Below are positions 23,220-34,480 of a DNA stretch of 64,000 nucleotides, in pieces (within the stretch, counting starts at the first letter, position 1; each line of letters opens with the position of its first letter). The DNA is from Linum tenue (lineage: Eukaryota; Streptophyta; Magnoliopsida; Malpighiales; Linaceae): NCBI GenBank assembly GCA_946122785.1, contig CAMGYJ010000009.1, positions 30,973,633-31,037,632 of the forward strand, written 5' to 3'. The notes beneath the pieces were generated by a model. The model was not told the DNA's origin. It saw only the letters and a list, made by a program, of their open reading frames with translations, and made no database searches. The translations under genes and the position numbers were made by a program.

Positions 23220-24305
23220 TTCATTAGAGATTGGAAGGTTGCTAGGGCATTAGTCAGCCCAAAGGGCATGACCTTGAACTCGTAATGACTCTGTTGCGTC
23301 CGAAATGCATTCTTGAATTGATCATCTGGATGCATACGTATTTGATGATACCCTGCCCTTAGGTCCAATTTGGAAAACATCACTAAACCTTGTAATTCAT
23401 CCAGGAGATCTTCAATTTGAGGGATTGGAAATTTGTCCTTGATAGTTGCTGCATTCAGTTCACTGTAATCCACACAGAACTGCCAAGACCCATCCTTTTT
23501 CCCAATCAACAAAACGGGTGAAGCATATGGAGTGTGACTTGGTTGAATAAACTCAGACTGCAGCATTTCTTCAACCAACTTCTCAGCTACAACCTTTTTA
23601 TGGTGAGGGAACCTATAGGGTCGTAGGTTGATAGGTTTAGCATTGGGAAGAAGGGGTATAATATGATCAAAAGCCCGAGACGGTGGGAGAGAGGTAGGAG
23701 TAGCAAAAACATCGGAGAATTGGTCAAGTAAGGGCTGTAGGAAAAGAGGAGTAGGACTGGGATTTGGAACATCTTCAATGGAAAATACAACACCTGTGAA
23801 ATGGATGGAGGGTTTCTTAAGTAGCTGCTGGAAGTCCCTGTCAGACATCATTTTACACTGACCTTCCTCAGAAAGCCCTTGCAAGGTTAGGGTCCTTCCC
23901 TTCCAATCAAAGGACAATTGCCTCTTCTTGAGGTCCACCTGAAAAGGACTTATTTTTTCTAATCAATCCTACCCTAACACCAAATTATGAGAGGGTAATT
24001 CCAAGGTTCGAACATCGAAACCAAATTCTTGACCCTGCATTTTTCAGCTGAACCCTCTGCAAACAGAATTACTCAACAAGGTGTGACCCTAGCTAACTTG
24101 ACTCTCATAGGAGTGATGCTTTCAATAGTGAAGTTTAGTTCATCTGCCCTAATGGAATTCAGGAAAGTATGTGAGCGGCCTGTATCAATAAGGACAATTA
24201 CCTAGTGTTGTCCCGCCATAGCTGGAATCAGCAAAGAGTTTCCTGCAAATCCTGAACCTATCGATCGTAGAGAAACCTCCAGTTAACATCCTGAAACTCA
24301 TCATC

Positions 24306-25300
24306 CTATTCCTCCTCCCCACCGAAGAAGGAAGAACCCTCTGCTTGCATCACCTGGAGCTGTTTCTTCTTGGCACATACATGACCATGGAAATACTTGT
24401 CGCCACATTTGTAACACAAGCCTTGCCCTCTCAGAACAAGTGGTCGTTCAGTAGTAAGGAAAGAAGGAGATGGAGCTTCCCTTGTTGAGGAACGAACCAA
24501 GGTCGGGAAGTAGTAACAGGCCAACGATTCGCGGCAACAGAACGCGACTTCCTCATCCGAACTTCAATGGCGGCCTCCTCCAACCTAGCTTGATAGAAGG
24601 CAAAAGCCAGAGTAGGAGGATTAAGCACCTGCACCCGAGGTTGAATCTCATCATCTAACCCACCGAGTAAGCTCATGACGAAATAGTGCTCATTGAGTTC
24701 CGGATTCAGTAGAAGCAGTCGCGAGCTAAGATCCTCGAACACTACTTGGTAGCGAGCAACAGAGGACATCTGTCGAAGCTTATTGAATGCCACAACCACA
24801 TTCAACTACTCTTGATTCCCAAACCGGTGAGGCAGCTCGTCGACGAAATGGCCCCAAATCAGCGGAATTCGACGGAAAGACCATCCCTCAAACCACGTAT
24901 ACGCCCTTCCTTCCAGATAATACGAGACCGAATCAACTTTCTGGTCGTCTAGAATCGAGTAAAGATGGAAGATTTTGTTACACTTGCTCACCCACACATG
25001 TGGATCGGAGCCATAATAGTAGGAGAACTCCAAGCGAGGATAATGATCCAAGATCGACGGACGACGCTGTTGCTGGCGGAAGTGATGATGCTCGGAGGAT
25101 TGACCGTGAACGGAGTGCGGCGGCATGCGAACCGGTGATTTCTTTCTGAGATGAGCCAAGGACGCCATGAGAGCATCGATATTGTCATTCGTCGAAGCCG
25201 CCAAGGTTATGAAGCCATTTGTTGCTTGACCTTCGCCATTTGAGTCTCCAAATCGACGATGAGAGATGTGTTCGTCGCCATTGCCAGATTGCATACTCGT
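24306..25300 (-). pseudogene. Gypsy gag remnant
   Basis: The minus-strand frame from about 25300 has LEFSYYYGSDPHVWVSKC and YYLEGRAYTWFEGW, matching the retrotransposon gag core. After a break at about 24806 it continues with LSSRLLLLNPELNEHYFV and then a zinc knuckle CYKCGDKYFHGHVC near 24380-24420. It needs at least two frame changes. Confidence 0.88.
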
Positions 25301-25309
25301 GATACCACT

Positions 25310-25541
25310 TATAAGGATCGTCAATGGTGAATCTGGCGAGAGAATTGGAATTGAAGAAGAGAAGAGATATACAGAGTAGAAGATAGAGTTCTGTTTCTAT
25401 AGCTAACTAACTAAATTTGGTAAAGTAGCTAGTAATGAGCTTATTGGGTATTCGATAACCAATCACAGAAGGAATTCTATCTATTTATACATTGGTTGCT
25501 GCTTTGCACGTCACCACAGCCAGCTATCATGGGTTGTTACA
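25310..25541 (-). repeat. 5' LTR of the gypsy element
   Basis: Read on the minus strand it runs from TGTAACAACCC to GATCCTTATA and is followed by AG and a TGGTATCA primer site. It pairs with 19829-20060. Confidence 0.93.
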
Positions 25542-25546
25542 CGTGG

Positions 25547-27376
25547 AAATCAATTTCTTGGAGATGTGGAGCGACTTTCCCCGCCAATCAAAAGTCTGTC
25601 AGGTAATTTTTCGTATTGTGTGTTTGAGCGAGTAGGGCAACGATTCAGATCGCATTAGTTTCCATTTTCCCTCTGAACATTGTGAGTCAGGATTCGAAAT
25701 GGGAGGCTTAGTTATGTGTTATTCCTTTGTCGATTGTTGTTTTGGGTTTAGGGAGGCTCAGGTGATTGATGATTCGATGCTATGTCCTGGTTAACAATGA
25801 TATCAATATAGAGAAATGATATAATTTGTCTTGGATTTTCTGTAGTAGCAGAAGGAGAACTCTATGATATGCTAAAGGGTTGGTTATCACAGGAGGGTGC
25901 AAGTGGCATGGTCAATATGTGGAAGTTGTTGGAAGAAGGTAGCAGTAATGGAGTCAAAGCCCTTTAGATATTTCTGAAAGAAGTGTGTAGAGAGTGATGT
26001 AGCTGCAGTGAGAGTTTTGTCATGTAAAGTAGGATTCCAATTTATTGTTAAACTTAGAATAGGTTGCTGCACTGAATTTTTTCCAATGTTTCAATGTAGC
26101 CATACATGAGCAACGATCAGGTGCTTGTGACTCTTTTATATCTATGGGTGTATATTTGTACAACAATGATTACATCATACATCAAGAAGAATGATTTGAA
26201 ATGGATTGCTTTTGGTTTAGTTTGTGAATTTTGTGGTGCTTCATTGATTACGAAGGGTTTCCTGAGTTCAGTAATTAATCAAGATTTATGTCTAGAAATT
26301 CGGTTTACTCTAATGGCGATTTTCTTATTGTAGGAAATGATCAGGTGGTAGGGGATAAAATCATGGTGGATTTTCATTTATGTTTTTCATCTTCGTGGGT
26401 TTACTCGAGATATTATTGGGATGCCTCTTGAAGAAGATGTAAAGCTTTAGCGGCAGCAGCAATTCATCGATACTCCTTGAACATATAACCATGTTTTGAA
26501 CCTCATCCTTCCCCTCTCATTATGGATTCAAAGAATAATGAAGGGATAGTCAAAACAATGGAAATTCTCTAATGAACAGAGTTCTCAATGGTTCATTTTT
26601 TTTAGTTTCCCTTGAAAAAAGGCTTCATTTTTTTAGTTAAACAGGATATGTTATCAGCCATTAGCCAAAAGGATCTTTTGTATTTTGCGAGAAGATATAA
26701 TCATGAAGGAGAAAGGCTTTGGTTTCTGTTTGATACATATATGGTTTGAATGTGAATGTGTTCAATCTGAACCAACACATGTATTTATCTCATGGGGCCT
26801 AGAATCACAAACATGGGAAAATTACGCAACTTACTGTTCTACGCTGCAGTGTAGCTAATGCCCTCCTCCCAAAATATATTTGGCACACCAGTTCACCCTT
26901 TGCTCACATCATCACTTCCTAATCCTAGGACTACTCAAGCCAATTAGCCATTTGGTATTTTCTTTTCTGACATGCAGGCTCTTAATAGTTCCTATATATC
27001 ATCAAAATTTGCAGCATAACCTGCTGCACTTGCACAAAACAACATCAAATAAGAAGCAAGCATGGGGAGTTCACTCATACATGCTAAAATTGCAGCAAAG
27101 AACTACTTCTCACAACTCGATAAAACCACTTCATCATCATCAACCTCTCTTTGGACTTCGCGCACCATTTTGCTCTTTACTCTCGCCACCTTTACTTCAC
27201 ATGACTACTCAAGCCAAGACGCAATTTCGACAACTTATACTTCTTTCTCAGCTGTGAACACATGTTGTGAACCAATTTCACATGACGATTCCAACAGTGA
27301 GGGTGCGCGTGCAGAGCGGGGGGACGACGTGAGCGATCCTTCCTTTGGCTTCAGATCTTATAGTACTAACAGGAAA
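25547..27376 (+). other. Region without a recognised gene; possible gene remnants
   Basis: There are hints of coding DNA but no identified family. A plausible splice donor (CAG|GTAATT) is near 25599-25606. An acceptor near 25845 is followed by an open stretch reading GELYDMLKGWLSQEGASG and ending at a stop near 25966. The frame starting ATG 27062 (MGSSLIHAKIAAKNYF) runs open into the copia LTR at 27377 with a serine/threonine-rich, organelle-presequence-like composition. These may be pieces of disrupted genes or chance. Confidence 0.3.
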
Positions 27377-27701
27377 TGTAGAATTAAAATCCCCAATTTC
27401 AAACCTAACGGCTATCTCCTGAAGCACGAAGAAGATGATTGAAGTGATGTCGTTTTGATCCAAAGAGACTCTTTATTCCGAACGCTGCCATTTTCTTCTT
27501 TCTGTACGCTGCGTTTGAGTGTTGCCGTTTTATCCTTTCGTTTTGTCCGTTGCTTTCTACACAAGGGTACTTTTGTTTCCTGTCCAAGCTACCAAACAAG
27601 AATGTGGAGCTGACTTGTCTTCTTGTTCATGATCTGTCTATAAAAGGCAGAAGAGAAATGAAAGAGAATCAGATTCTAGGGTTTTCATACCAAACTCGTC
27701 A
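27377..27701 (+). repeat. 5' LTR of copia element 2
   Basis: It runs from TGTAGAATTAAAATCCCC to CAAACTCGTCA, with a TATA box TATAAAAG at 27639-27646. It is matched by 33323-33636. Confidence 0.92.
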
Positions 27702-27745
27702 TTATGGTATCAGAGCCCTCCTTCCAAACCTAGCCGCAGCCCGTC

Positions 27746-28928
27746 ATGGCAGAAAACCAAGGAGCAAATCACGCTGCTAACACGCAGCCACCACCACACA
27801 ATGAAAAGCTCGCAGCTCCTCAGGTCATATATAAGATGGAAGATCCTTACTTCCTGCACGGTCCAGAGAAGCCAAGCTCACTCCTGGTTGCAGAGAGACA
27901 TACCACGGCAAATTACAACGACTGGAGTCGAGCTATGTTCAACACTCTAGCAGCAAAGAACAAGCTAAACAGACTGTTACAGAATATTATGGCCATGTTA
28001 TAACTCTTAGGGACGAGCTTGACAATTATCAACCCCTATTGCCTTGTGAATGTACTCCAACTAGTCATTTAGACTGTCGAGCTATGAAAAAGGTTTTGGA
28101 GTATCAGGAGAGAAACTATGTAATTAAGTTTCTCGGAGGTCTTAATGAGAATTTTTCTGGGGTTAAATCTCAATTCCTCTTTGGAGATGACCTTCCTAAT
28201 ATCAATAGGGTTTTTTAAAGGATGTTACAGCATGAACACCAGTTGTATGGCACTCAAATAGGAAAGATGGTTGCTTCTGTCCACACAGACAACACAGTTC
28301 TAGCTATGCAAGGTAACATTAGAAGGACTTTGGTACCTTCTGCAAGAAAGGACATACAGAAGAAACTTGTTACCAGAAACATGGTTGGCCACCTAGATTT
28401 GGTACTAGGCCTCCATCATCAATCCCTTCTAGAGTGGTTGAATGCACATTTTTCAAGAAGCATGGACAAACAGTTGATATATGCTTCAAGAAGAATGGCT
28501 TCCCACCAGATTTTGTTTCCAGAACTTCAAACCCTCGCTATGGTAGAGGCAGAGGCAGAGGTTATGTTAACACTGCCATCTCTCCACAACAGGAGGAAGA
28601 GATCAAACTCACTAGGTCTGAATATGAGAAATTGATGAATCTGATGGGATCTCAGAATGGCCAACTTTCTCATGTAGCTGCTGCCTTTGTCACCAACAGA
28701 GGTAACACTTCCAATTGCCTCTTGACTGTACCTGTTCTGCATGGTGTTTCAAACAACAAGGAAAGATGGATCCTAGACACAGGAGAATCTGACCTCATTG
28801 TCTGCTCTATTGATTATCTTGATAACTCTCAGCCACTCATGAATGCTTTTATCACCTTACCAACTGGAGAACAAATTCAGGCAACTCACACCGGGACCAC
28901 TACTTTGAATGAGAATCTTATCCTATAG
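27746..28928 (+). pseudogene. Copia 2 gag and protease remnant
   Basis: The gag start at 27746 (MAENQGANHAANTQ) continues to YNDWSRAMFNTLAAKNKLN, typical of plant copia gag N-termini, then jumps by an internal deletion to a downstream part near 27980. After frame changes, 28434-28928 has CTFFKKHGQTVDICFKKNGF (knuckle-like with altered spacing) and a protease WILDTGESDLI in which the usual GAS is GES. A stop follows at 28926-28928, and protease-like sequence continues to about 29100. Confidence 0.85.
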
Positions 28929-29114
28929 GATGTTCTATATGTTCCAACATTCACCTTCAACTTGATTTATGTAAGCAAACTTACACCAGCAACTCTCTGA
29001 GTTTGACCTTTCATTCTAACCTTTGTCTCCTACAGGATCTGAAGCATATGAGAGTGACTGGTTCTGCTAGACTGCTCAATGGCCTTTACTACCTAGAAGT
29101 ACCTAATTCACCTA

Positions 29115-30368
29115 GGGGTCGTTTGGATGAGTTTTTTTGATGAGGCAATGTGATCCAATTGGCTCAAAATGAGACAATTGGAGCAAATTAACCCATTTGG
29201 CTGGATAAAATGAAAACGAAACAATTTGGAGTGGGGGAATTAACATTGCACCGTTATGGGTCAATTGAGAATACCTGGGGTGGGGGCAGATATTCTCAAT
29301 TGACGCGTTTTCATTCCCACCTTCCAATTCTGACCCTTTTTCTTTCCCCCTCTCTCTCTCCAGAGACAACCCATCCCTTTCCTTTCGCTGCAACAATTAA
29401 ACCCTTCCTCCTCTCTTCTTCCCTTTCCTTTTTCTCTCTCTTGACAAACGATCTGCAGAACAAATCTTCTCCCTTCTCCTCTAGTTCCTCCTTTTCTCTC
29501 TTGCGGATGATATAACGATGACGAAAGGGAAGCTTGATTGTTTCGTTCTCTTTACGAGAACCCATCTGATAAAGGGTAAAGTTTGTCAACGAAGAGGGAA
29601 GAGAGGACCTGGGTTGTTGCTCGATTGGGCTTGCGATTTTGAATATTCAGAAATCAATTGGGAGTTCTGCATGTAATTGAGTTGTGGGTCGATCTGGATT
29701 CTTTTTATTTCTCGGTAGGTTTTTCATCAATTCAATCAAGCTTAGGTTCAAATTTTGGATGCTCTGCTATTAGAGGGTTTCATTTTATTCAGGGGGAAAT
29801 CGATTGCTTGATTGGTAGCCTTCTCCCTGGGTTTGGGGTTGTTTTCCGTTGCTCTGTTTCTTAGGGGGATCTGTGAGGAAAAAGGGTTCTTCTTCTTACC
29901 TTGCCTTCTTTCTCCTCTCCGTCTTGATCTCTGACTCTCTGTGAAACCTTCAAAAATAGCGGCGATTATGATTTGCTTTTCTGTTCTATTTTGTTTATTA
30001 GTTGGATTATTAATCCCTTTTAAAATTTTCCATTGTGTTTTGTGGGTATGACAGCAGAAACTGATTGCATGTGAGGGATATGGTGAATCCGAGAGGATTT
30101 AAGTAGAATTTTGAAAATGAAGTACTCGACAGAAAGAAACCCAGAAGCAGGGACAAAAAATTGCAGTAAACAAGACGAGAAACTTGCAGAAGATAAGGGT
30201 AAATTGGTATTTCACCAAATTGACTCACCAAAATTTCTCCATCTCACAGTCTATTCCAAACGACACAATCATGGCAGATTTCCTCACCAGATAGATTGAC
30301 TCATTTTTTAAAATGGATCTTTTGATCCAAATTGCCTCATTTTGGGAATGACCCATCCAAACGACCCC
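29115..30368. mobile_element. PIF/Harbinger-like non-autonomous element (1254 bp) with gene-like interior
   Basis: The left end GGGGTCGTTTGGATGAGT and the inverted right end GGGGTCGTTTGGATGGGT differ at one position. The trinucleotide CTA flanks both sides (29112-29114 and 30369-30371), the 3-bp size typical of PIF/Harbinger. The interior at about 29290-30050 looks like plant gene leader and intron sequence (long CT-rich stretches, then T-rich sequence with GGTTTTTCATC-type blocks). No transposase is visible, and the source gene is not recognised. Confidence 0.8.
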
Positions 30369-30399
30369 CTAAATACATCTCAACTGTTAGCTCTCCTTC

Positions 30400-33321
30400 C
30401 ACTGGTCTGTGGCATTTTGGATTAGGTCATGTATCTCATTCTAAATTCCACTCCTCAACCAATTTTGTACCTCCATCAAAACTCAGAGAGACCTACCATG
30501 TGATGTTTGCGACTTTGCTAAGCAAAGAAGGCGTCATTTTCCTTCTAGTCAATTTGTAACCCAGTATGTTTTTGAACTCCTTCATGTTGGCATCTGGGGT
30601 CCTAATCCAGTCCCTACCTATGATGGATTCAGATATTTTTTTAACTATAGTGGATTATTCACAAATGACTTGGATCATTTTGCTTGCCACCAAATCTGAT
30701 GCTAGACCTAAGCTCATTGCATTATGTACTCAAATGCAGAAGCAATTTCAAGTTGTCATTAAAAGAATAAGGAGTGATCAGGGGAATGAATTCCATATGG
30801 AGGATTTCTATCAATCCACATGCATTTTACATGAAATGTCTTGGGTAGAAACACCCCAACAGAACAGCAAAGTAGAGAGGAAACACCAACATATCTTAGC
30901 AGTAGCAAGAGCCTTAAAATTTCAAGCTAATTTTCCAGCCACTTTCTGGGGAGATTTCATCAAACATGCTGTGTTTCTTATCAATAAAGTTCCTTCTACG
31001 GTCCTCTAGAACAAAAATCCTTATGAACTTCTATATAAAAAACCACCAGACCTCACTATTTAAAGGTTTTTGGTAGTCTGTATTATGCTAGTACCCTAGG
31101 GAACCACATATCCATATTCCAACCTCAAGATATGAAAGGTGTTTTCTTGGGGTATCCTGTTGGAATTAAAGGTTACAGAGTTTATGATCTTAGTTCTCAT
31201 GACATATTTACATCTAGAGATGTAATTTTTTATGAGACTGAATTCCCTTTCAAGTCTCCAGATACCATTCCTCCTCCTCCTACAGACCCTACTGATCTTG
31301 CTATCTTTTTCTCATGCCATCTCCTCACACACCTTCTCTCACTGATGACTCATACATTCCTCATGACCCTCATTTCCCTTCTCCTTCAATTCCCCCCACA
31401 GACCATCCAATTCCCGAAAACCCAGCTATACCAGTTCCCTCTTCTTCATCCATTCCTTCTCCTTCTACTACCCAACTCCATCCTGCTCCATCCATTCCAT
31501 CTACTTCTATTTCACAATCCAATCCTACTCCCCCTAATCCCCCTATCTCTCACCCACAACCACAACTTTGGTCTCAGAAAATCAGACAGAATAAACAAAC
31601 CCCCACCTCATCTAGTCAAAGATTATCATTGTTACATGGCCAAGCATTCTAGCACTTCAGTCAGTCAAGTTTGCAACAGATTTGAGACAAAAGGTTTGCT
31701 CTTTCTTCTATGCTTTCCTATGACTCACTTGCCCCTCATTACAGACAGTTTGTTCTCAATATTTCATCTCACCATGATCCCACCGCATACAAAGAGGCCT
31801 CCAAGTCAGCAGCTTGGAATGTTGCTATGCAACATAAAATCAAGGCCCTCATTCAGAATCATACATGGGATGTGGTAAATTTGCCTGCTGGTAAGAAGCC
31901 TATTGGAAACAAATGGGTCTACAAGACCAAATTTGAGTCAGATGGGAGCTTAGAAAGACTTCGAGCAAGACTTTTTGCCAAAGGAAACTCACAACAGGAA
32001 GGAGTGGATTTTCAAGACACATTTTCCCCAGTGATCAAAATGACCACTGTCAGGACTTTTTTGGCTATTGCAGCTCTTCGCACTGGCACATACACCAGTT
32101 AGACGTCAACAACGCCTTCCTCCATGGAGATCTCCAGGAGGAGGTCTACATGACCTTGCCTAAAAGATTTAATCCACCACCAGGTTTTGCCAACCTAGTC
32201 TGCAGATTAAGAAAATCTCTTTATGGCTTGAAACAAGCTTCACGACAATGGTTTTCCAAACTCACAGACAAGATACAGACTCTTGGTTACATTCAGAGCA
32301 TGGCAGATCATTCATTATTTTTCAAGGTGACAAATTCCACATATACTTGCATTCTTATCTATGTTGATGATTTATTGGTTGGTGGCAATGATCTCACAGA
32401 GATCACCAGATTGAAGCAGTTTCTACATCATGAATTCAGTATCAATGATTTGGGCAATTTGAGATTTTTTTTAGGCATTGAAGTGGCTCGCAACAACAAA
32501 GGCATTCATTTATCTCAAAGGAAATACACGTTGTGTATTCTTGAAGAAGCTGAGTTGCTGGATTCAAAAGCTGTTACAACTCCTATGGATTAGAAACTTC
32601 AGTTGTCCAGTCAAGTTGAAACCCCCTATGATGACCCAGAACATTATCGAACTCTTGTTGGCAAGCAGATTTATCTTACTACCACTCGCCCTGACATCAG
32701 TTATACCACACAACAGCTAAGCCAATTCATGTCCAATCCTAGCACCATACATTACAAGGATGTTCTACGAGTTCTATGATACTTAAAGACAACCCCAGCG
32801 ACATGCCTATTCTTCCCTTCCAAAGATTCATTCCAGTTGAAAGCATTCACAGATTCAGATTGGGCAGCCTGCATTGATATAAGACGATCTATCATAGGGT
32901 ATTGTGTTTACCTTGGTGATTCCCTCATCTCAAGGAAGAGGAAGAAGCAGAACACCGTCTCTCGATCGTTTTGTGAAGAAGAATACAGAGCTTTGGCATA
33001 TACCACTTGCGAGATTCAATGGTTGCTTTTTTGTTGCGTGATTTTCAGGTTGACCACACAAAACCAGCTGCTCTCTTCTGCGACAATCAAAGTGTCATCT
33101 ACATCGCCAACAATCCCACCTTTCACGAGCGGACAAAGCACACCGAACTCGAATGTCACCTCATGTGTGAAAAGCTTCAATATGGTGTTGTCAAACTGCT
33201 CCATGTCTCCTCCAATCATCAACTGGCTGACCTCTTCACCAAGCCCTTGTCTCCTGCACCATTCCAGTTGCTTTTCTCCAAGCTTGGTGTGCATAATTTA
33301 TGCCAACCAGCTAATGCATAA
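30400..33321 (+). pseudogene. Copia 2 pol remnant: integrase, reverse transcriptase, RNase H
   Basis: The integrase core is recognisable at about 30640-31010 (SDQGNEFHMEDF, then PQQNSKVERKHQHIL where the usual motif has NG before VERKH). KGVFLGYPVGIKGYRVYD follows at 31132. Reverse transcriptase spans about 31710-32593 with WVYKTKFESDGSLERLRAR, QLDVNNAFLHGDL and the catalytic ILIYVDDLLVGG. RNase H has [20 protein letters not shown] at 32843 and [15 protein letters not shown] near 33070. It ends LADLFTKPL, then LGVHNLCQ and a stop at 33319-33321. Numerous in-frame stops (for example 31009, 32102, 32593) and frameshifts are present. Confidence 0.92.
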
Positions 33322-33322
33322 C

Positions 33323-33636
33323 TGAAATCCCCAATTTCAAACCTAACGGCTATCTCTTGAAGCACAAAGAAGATGATTGAAGTGATGCCGTTTTGATTCA
33401 AAGAGACTCTTTATTCCGAACGCTGCCGTTTTCCTCTTTTTGTACGCTGCGTTTGAGTGTTGCCGTTTTATCCTTTCGTTTTGCCCGTTGCTTTCTGCAC
33501 AAGGGTACTTTTGTTTCCTGTCCAAGCTACCAAACAAGAATGTGGAGCTGACTTGTCTTCTTGTTCATGATCTGTCTATAAAAGGGAGAAGAGAAATGAA
33601 AGAGAATCAGGTTCTAGGGTTTTCATACCAAACCCA
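33323..33636 (+). repeat. 3' LTR of copia element 2 (5'-truncated)
   Basis: It begins TGAAATCCCC, where the other LTR has TGTAGAATTAAAATCCCC, and ends CATACCAAACCCA. It follows the pol stop by only one base, so the polypurine tract and first LTR bases have been lost. Confidence 0.88.
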
Positions 33637-33989
33637 TTGTTAAGTACGGTGGAGGCTTATGGTACTAACTCGAGATTGAGTCGTCGGCGATGAAGTTCGT
33701 CGAAGCAGTTTGTTCTTTCCACAGTCATACGGAGCTCGAGATCGAGAAGACGACCCTCTACTTTGCCTATTCGTTTATGTTTTTATTCCGTTCCGGGAGA
33801 AAAACAAATTGCATTCAAAAGTTAAATAAATTTATCGGAATTAATGGCAAAAACAAAAAATGCTAGACGACTGGGAAGTGGGAAGACGAAATCCATGTTT
33901 CTCCGTCACTTTGGGTTGTTGGTGGTTTGAGCCAGTTCTTATAGCCATCGGGTTTTGGTAGATTTAATAAAACAAACCGACGCCACATC
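33637..33989. other. Intergenic, nothing recognised
   Basis: No coding or repeat structure was recognised between the copia 3' LTR and the LINE fragment. Confidence 0.5.
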
Positions 33990-34480
33990 ACCATGGGGTG
34001 GAGTTAGCTTGGAAAAAAGGCGTCCAGTGCTTCATTATTGAAACGGATTCCCAACTAGCGACTGAGTTGATTAATAGCAGAACCGATCAGGTGCACCCCC
34101 ACTCTACTTTGCTAAACGCGATTCGCAGTTTGATGGCTCAGAGCTGGATAGTTCGGTTAATTCATACGTATCACGAGGGGAATAGAGTCACGGACTAGCT
34201 CTCAAAGCACAGTCTCGTCTATCCTTTCGGAACGTATGAACTAAACGAACTTCTTGTTGACTTAGAGAGGATCCTTCGAGAGGACATTTTGGGGGCTAGT
34301 TTCCCAAGACAGGTTTTGATAGATAGAAACATGAACTCGGTGTATGAATAGGTTATCTCTATGTCTAGTTATCTTGTTGTTTGCTAGTTCTGGTTCGGGT
34401 TTTGTAAAGGGGCGAACTTGTCTTCCCCATGACTTGTTTCTTTCCTTCCGGATTTAAGGCATCCTCTTCATGAAAAAAAA
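33990..34480 (+). pseudogene. 5'-truncated LINE (L1-type) 3' end with RNase H domain
   Basis: The frame from about 33998 reads LAWKKGVQCFIIETDSQLA, then LINSRTDQVHPHSTLLNAIR, VRLIHTYHEGNRV and HSLVYPFGTYELNE. This is the plant LINE/RVT_3-type RNase H domain with its ETDS and H-EGN-V-D blocks. The W of the usual VADWLAKHS is a TAG stop here (34196-34198). About 290 bp of 3' untranslated sequence follows to an A-run at 34470-34478. The element is cut on its 5' side, as is usual for LINEs. I could not find the target duplication. Confidence 0.8.

Larger units (their letters stand above)
20046..24250 (-). pseudogene. Gypsy pol remnant: protease, RT, RNase H, integrase, C-terminal tail
   Basis: Domains on the minus strand, in order, are as follows. 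Protease has IDTGRSHTFL near 24150-24200. Reverse transcriptase starts within 23186-23938 (PYRFPHHKK, FSKLDLRAGYHQIRM, MPFGLTNALATFQ) and its catalytic FFDDILVYS lies at about 22690-22740. RNase H has LETDVCGSRVGAVL near 21900. The integrase H2C2 finger is at about 21170-21370 (HSSPVGGHSR, CDVCQRYK), and the core has ISMDFVEGLPLSHG near 21110 and YHPQIDGQTEKVNR near 20850. The tail has KIHPVFHVSQLK, then a degraded chromodomain-like segment. Multiple frameshifts and stops plus two insertions make it non-functional. Confidence 0.9.
19829..25541 (-). mobile_element. Ty3/gypsy LTR retrotransposon, compact chromovirus-like, degraded
   Basis: Two 232-bp LTRs (19829-20060 and 25310-25541) enclose, on the minus strand, gag, protease, reverse transcriptase, RNase H, integrase and a chromodomain-like tail. 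The primer site (TGGTATCACGAG-like, next to 25310) and a purine tract beside the other LTR set the orientation. The flanking pentamers are CACGG and CGTGG, which differ at two sites, so the target duplication is only weakly preserved. Two TIR elements (22175-22652 and 22774-23219) split the reverse transcriptase. Short LTRs and a total of about 4.8 kb without the insertions fit Reina-like chromoviruses. The clade call is an inference. Confidence 0.92.
27377..33636 (+). mobile_element. Ty1/copia LTR retrotransposon 2, degraded, with nested Harbinger-like element
   Basis: The LTRs are at 27377-27701 and 33323-33636. The tRNA-iMet primer site TGGTATCAGAGC is at 27705-27716. Then come gag, protease, integrase, reverse transcriptase and RNase H in copia order, with many stops and frameshifts. 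The 3' LTR lacks the first bases of the 5' LTR, and no polypurine tract precedes it. The flanking pentamers (GGAAA and TTGTT) do not match. Without the nested 1254-bp element it is about 5 kb. Confidence 0.94.

Noticed and set aside
29311..29589. 92-codon minus-strand frame inside the Harbinger-like element
   Set aside because: Low-complexity Lys/Glu-rich product of a CT-rich leader read in reverse.
27357..33670. Similar CTTAT(A/G)GTACTAAC sequences on both sides of copia 2 as an extended target duplication
   Set aside because: They are not adjacent to the LTR ends and are longer than the 5 bp expected for copia; probably chance or an old recombination trace.
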